From positions 1,178,001-1,242,000 of the forward strand of contig NZ_CP101283.1 of the NCBI RefSeq assembly GCF_024298925.1: a stretch of 64,000 bases of DNA. The letters run 5' to 3'. The position numbers and the translations under genes are program-made. The notes below the pieces were generated by a model, which saw nothing but the letters and a program-made list of their open reading frames with translations, ran no database searches and was not told the DNA's origin. Positions 61,514-64,000 of this stretch are shown in pieces (positions within the stretch are counted from its first letter, which is position 1; each line of letters starts with the position of its first letter). The DNA is from Phenylobacterium sp. LH3H17. Lineage in GTDB: Bacteria > Pseudomonadota > Alphaproteobacteria > Caulobacterales > Caulobacteraceae.

Positions 61514-62263
61514 TCAGGCTCCGATGAGCTCGGGTTGGCGGTCGATGGCTTGGGCGGGCGCGTGGTCGGTACGCCGGTCGTCCAGGATCAGGCCGTCCTC
61601 GATATGGATGATGCGGTCGGCATAGGCCTCCAGCCGCGGGTCGTGGGTCACGCAGATCACGGCCGCGCCGTGCTCTTTCGCCGCCCGCTGCAGAAGCTTG
61701 ATGACGATCTGGCCGTTCTCGCCGTCCAGCGCGCTGGTGGGCTCGTCGGCGAACAACAGGCGCGGCTCCTTGGCGAGCGCCCGGGCGATGGCCACCCGCT
61801 GCTTCTCGCCGCCGGAAAGCTCGGCCGGCCGCTGGTTGAGGCGTGCGCCCAGGCCCACCTCGGTGAGCGCCACGGCGGCGCGGTCGCGGGCCTCCTCGGG
61901 GGAGAAGCCCTTGTACTTCAGGATGGTCGTCACCTGCTGCAGGGCCGAGAGCGCCCCGAACAGGTTGAAGCCCTGGAAGATGAAGCCGCAGTGGTCGAGG
62001 CGGAACTTGTCGATCTTGCCGGGACGCAGGGACCAGAGGTCCTCGCCCATGGCGCTCACCTGGCCGGCGTCGGGCTTCAGCAGGCCGGAGAGGGCGGCGA
62101 CCAGGGTCGACTTGCCCGAGCCCGAGGGGCCCATGACCATGGTCATCTCGCCGTGGCGGGCCTCGAAGTCGACCGACTTGAGCACCTCGATATGGGACCG
62201 GCCGGTCTTGAAGCGCTTGACCAGGCCGGTCCCCTGGATGGCGACGGAGTGGGGGGCGTTCAT
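61514..62263 (-). CDS. ABC transporter ATP-binding protein (DevA/MacB/LolD-like)
   Basis: The 249-residue ATPase has Walker A MGPSGSGKST, Q-loop FIFQGFNLFGALSALQQV, signature LSGGEKQRVAIARAL, Walker B LLFADEPTSALDG and H-loop VTHDPR. It is of the type I MacB-like family that works with FtsX-type permeases. It overlaps the permease gene by 4 bp (ATG 62263). Cargo is not known; DevA-type systems export glycolipids or lipoproteins. Confidence 0.9.
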   Translation of the reverse strand: MNAPHSVAIQGTGLVKRFKTGRSHIEVLKSVDFEARHGEMTMVMGPSGSGKSTLVAALSGLLKPDAGQVSAMGEDLWSLRPGKIDKFRLDHCGFIFQGFNLFGALSALQQVTTILKYKGFSPEEARDRAAVALTEVGLGARLNQRPAELSGGEKQRVAIARALAKEPRLLFADEPTSALDGENGQIVIKLLQRAAKEHGAAVICVTHDPRLEAYADRIIHIEDGLILDDRRTDHAPAQAIDRQPELIGA

Positions 62264-63402
62264 CGCAGCAGGTCCGCGGGTTGGCTCTTTTTCAGGATGC
62301 CCAGGGCCATCAGACCGGAGGCGAGCGAGATGGTCATCAACAGGACGCCGACGCCGATCACCCAGGGCAGGGGGAAGCCCATGGGCAGGCCGCCGTTCTT
62401 GGCCAGCAGCGCGACCAGGAAGGTGAAGAGCCCGGTGGCGGCCAGGCCGACGCAGCCGACCCAGAACGACAGCTCCAGCACGATCAGCCGCAGCGAGCCC
62501 ATGGAGACGCCCAGCGCCCGCAGGGACGCGAATTCCTTGATATTGGCCAGGATCGCCCCGCGCAGGGTCTGGGAGGTGATGCCGACGCCGATCAGGAAGC
62601 CCAGGAAGACCGAGAAGCCAAGGAAGATGCCGATGATCTGCTCCTTCATCAGCGCGCCCTCGTTGGCCTGAGCGAGTTCGGCGCGGGTCCAGGCGCGATA
62701 GGCGCCCTTGGAGTCGGCGTTGAGCTGGTCGCGGACAAGTTCGGCCTGGGCGGGGTTCTTGATGCGGACCATCAGCGGGCCAGTCTTCTCGCCCTTCTCC
62801 ATCATGCCGAGGCGCCGCAGGGTGTCGCGGGAGACCACCACCGAGGCCTGGTTGATGTCGGGATAGCCATCGAGCAGGGCGCGGACATGCACCGTCTTGC
62901 CGTTCAGCGAGGCGGAGTCGCCCAGCTTCACGCCCAGGCGGCCGAGCGCCGAACGGTCTATGGCGATGGCGTTGGGCTCCATCAGGGCGACCCGCACGCT
63001 TTCGGGATAGTCGACCGGCAGGGTGAGCGCGCCCACCTCGGTGTCGACCATGTTCACCTGCACGAAGGTGGTGATCTGCTTCTGCTGGCCGGAGGGCTGG
63101 TTGATCCAGCGGCCGCCGCCGCCGTCGAAGCTGGCGACCTCCGCCACCTGGGGGTTGAGGTAGAGCTGGGGACCGATACGGCGTGGCAGGCTGGAGGGTC
63201 CCGAATTGATGAGGCTCTCGGACTTGGCCGGCATGATCATCAGGTCGGCGCGCGAGCGGTCGATGGTGGCCGTCGCGGCCTGCACGATGCCGGTGAACAT
63301 CCCCACCTGGGCCAGGATCAGCAGGCCCGAAAAGGCGAGCGCGATCACGGCGGCGAGGTAACGGCGCCATTCATATATCAAGGTGGCCAGAGCCAGCGAC
63401 AT
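62260..63402 (-). CDS. FtsX-like ABC transporter permease (DevC-like)
   Basis: The 380-residue protein has an N-terminal helix (YLAAVIALAFSGLLILAQVGMF), a ~220-residue periplasmic domain and three C-terminal helices (GIFLGFSVFLGFLIGVGITSQTL and on). That is the FtsX/MacB permease layout. SLRALGVSMGSLRLIVLE is the usual cytoplasmic coupling helix. The ATG at 63402 is the first of the operon permease-ATPase-fusion protein. Upstream lies a GTTAAATCACGGTAAG word also found before the M23 gene. Confidence 0.88.
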   Translation of the reverse strand: MSLALATLIYEWRRYLAAVIALAFSGLLILAQVGMFTGIVQAATATIDRSRADLMIMPAKSESLINSGPSSLPRRIGPQLYLNPQVAEVASFDGGGGRWINQPSGQQKQITTFVQVNMVDTEVGALTLPVDYPESVRVALMEPNAIAIDRSALGRLGVKLGDSASLNGKTVHVRALLDGYPDINQASVVVSRDTLRRLGMMEKGEKTGPLMVRIKNPAQAELVRDQLNADSKGAYRAWTRAELAQANEGALMKEQIIGIFLGFSVFLGFLIGVGITSQTLRGAILANIKEFASLRALGVSMGSLRLIVLELSFWVGCVGLAATGLFTFLVALLAKNGGLPMGFPLPWVIGVGVLLMTISLASGLMALGILKKSQPADLLR

Positions 63403-63567
63403 GGGTCCCTCCCAGTGGCCTGAGGGTGTGACGTCGCGTAGGGGTCGAACCAAGTTAAATCACGGTAAGGCGGGCGTCCGGAGGCTGGTCACATGCCGTC
63501 GCCGTTGTTACAGAGCCCGCCCAATCCCAGGCCCAATCAGGCCCCGCCTCCCCCGGGTACGATACGA

Positions 63568-64000
63568 ATGACCCTACCTAAATTCGGTGTAATCACCGGT
63601 GGCCTGCGTGCAACCACCGGCCTGCTGGCCTGTGTCGGCCTCCTCGCCGCCACGTCGCCGGCGCTCGCCGACGAGGGCATGTGGACGTTCGACAGGTTCC
63701 CGACCGCCAAGGTCAACGCCGCCTACGGCCTGAAACTCGACCAGAAGTGGCTGAACCGGGTGCAGGCGGCCTCGGTGCGGCTGACCTCCGGCTGCTCGGC
63801 ATCGCTGGTCTCGAAGTCGGGCCTGGTGCTCACCAACCACCACTGCGTGGTCGCGTGCGTGCAGGACCTGTCCTCGGAGAAGACCGACCATGTGAAGGAT
63901 GGCTTCGCCGCGGTGAACCAGGCCGAGGAGCGAAAGTGCCCCGGCATGCAGGCCGAGATCCTGACCACGATCACCGACCTCACCAAGGACGTCCAGGCCG
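63568..64000 (+). CDS. S46-family dipeptidyl-peptidase (5' part only)
   Basis: The forward strand is open from an ATG at 63568 to the window end, 144 residues, partial. It has a signal peptide (GLLACVGLLAATSPALA) and the S46 start: DEGMWTFDRFPTAKVNAAYG, VRLTSGCSASLVSKSGLVLTNHHCV with the catalytic His, and GFAAVNQAEERKCPGMQAE. Family members (DPP7/DPP11) are periplasmic exopeptidases in bacteria lacking mammalian-type dipeptidases. The Ser nucleophile lies off the window. Confidence 0.9.
   Translation, partial: MTLPKFGVITGGLRATTGLLACVGLLAATSPALADEGMWTFDRFPTAKVNAAYGLKLDQKWLNRVQAASVRLTSGCSASLVSKSGLVLTNHHCVVACVQDLSSEKTDHVKDGFAAVNQAEERKCPGMQAEILTTITDLTKDVQA

Noticed and set aside
61514..63370. 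618-codon frame ending in the ABC ATPase
   Set aside because: The first ~370 codons are an out-of-frame reading of the permease gene; the ATPase starts at 62263.
1..64000. Search by eye for CRISPR arrays, prophage modules, transposases, toxin-antitoxin pairs and riboswitches
   Set aside because: No spaced direct repeats, integrase/transposase motifs, paired small toxin-antitoxin genes or known riboswitch folds were seen; lysC has no lysine-riboswitch-like leader.

Overview
The window reads as a chromosomal segment of a GC-rich alphaproteobacterium of the family Caulobacteraceae (Phenylobacterium or Caulobacter-like). The evidence is a full-length CtrA cell-cycle regulator, FlbD and a fliF-fliG-fliH(flbE)-fliN-flbD-flhA flagellar cluster, a two-piece circularly permuted tmRNA next to an alphaproteobacterial SspB, clustered GANTC (CcrM) sites at ctrA, and many starts at GTG or TTG. 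The genus is an inference. Most genes are ordinary core or lineage genes; I found no prophage, transposase, CRISPR array or recognisable defence island.

Layout. 0-1 kb: 5' part of ptsP. 1.1-8.2 kb: a module of csoR/copper ATPase, a membrane hydrolase, and a divergent regulator+acetyltransferase/MFS pair, lying between ptsP and lysC. 8.2-16 kb: lysC, ubiG, FkbM methyltransferase, acyl-CoA synthetase, hydrolase, secreted protein, zinc alcohol dehydrogenase, and a 45-residue ORF behind an exact CtrA box. 16-21.7 kb: double-domain TetR regulator, M23 endopeptidase, arsC, M28 peptidase. 21.7-23.2 kb: a REP-like inverted repeat, the ctrA terminator, ctrA and its GANTC/TTAA-rich upstream region. 23.2-34.3 kb: flagellar export and basal body genes (fliI, fliJ; then fliF to flhA on the other strand), with a GH10 xylanase, a DUF4282 protein and an acetyltransferase between. 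34.4-39 kb: penicillin-binding-like serine hydrolase, C13 caspase-like peptidase, thioesterase, sspB, ssrA. 39-50.6 kb: yciB-like gene, ilvH, a block of accessory genes, ilvB with a leader-peptide attenuator, miaA, serB. 50.6-56.4 kb: HAD phosphatase, HflK-HflC with a GNAT and a DegP-like protease, Mrp, a small monooxygenase-fold protein. 56.4-64 kb: two tandem GPH-type sugar symporters, an SDR, a three-gene ABC exporter (permease, ATPase, membrane fusion protein) and the start of an S46 peptidase.

How the parts connect. CtrA, FlbD and the flagellar genes form one cell-cycle/flagellum neighbourhood. SspB and tmRNA form a rescue-and-degradation pair. CsoR and CopA form a copper-response pair whose shared promoter contains two G/C-tract dyads. 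ilvB, the leader peptide and ilvH form branched-chain amino-acid synthesis, but ilvB and ilvH are 5.7 kb apart here, separated by unrelated genes. Coordinates of starts were moved from the longest reading frame wherever family length, a ribosome binding site or a neighbouring gene argued for an internal start; RNA ends and hairpins were placed by eye.
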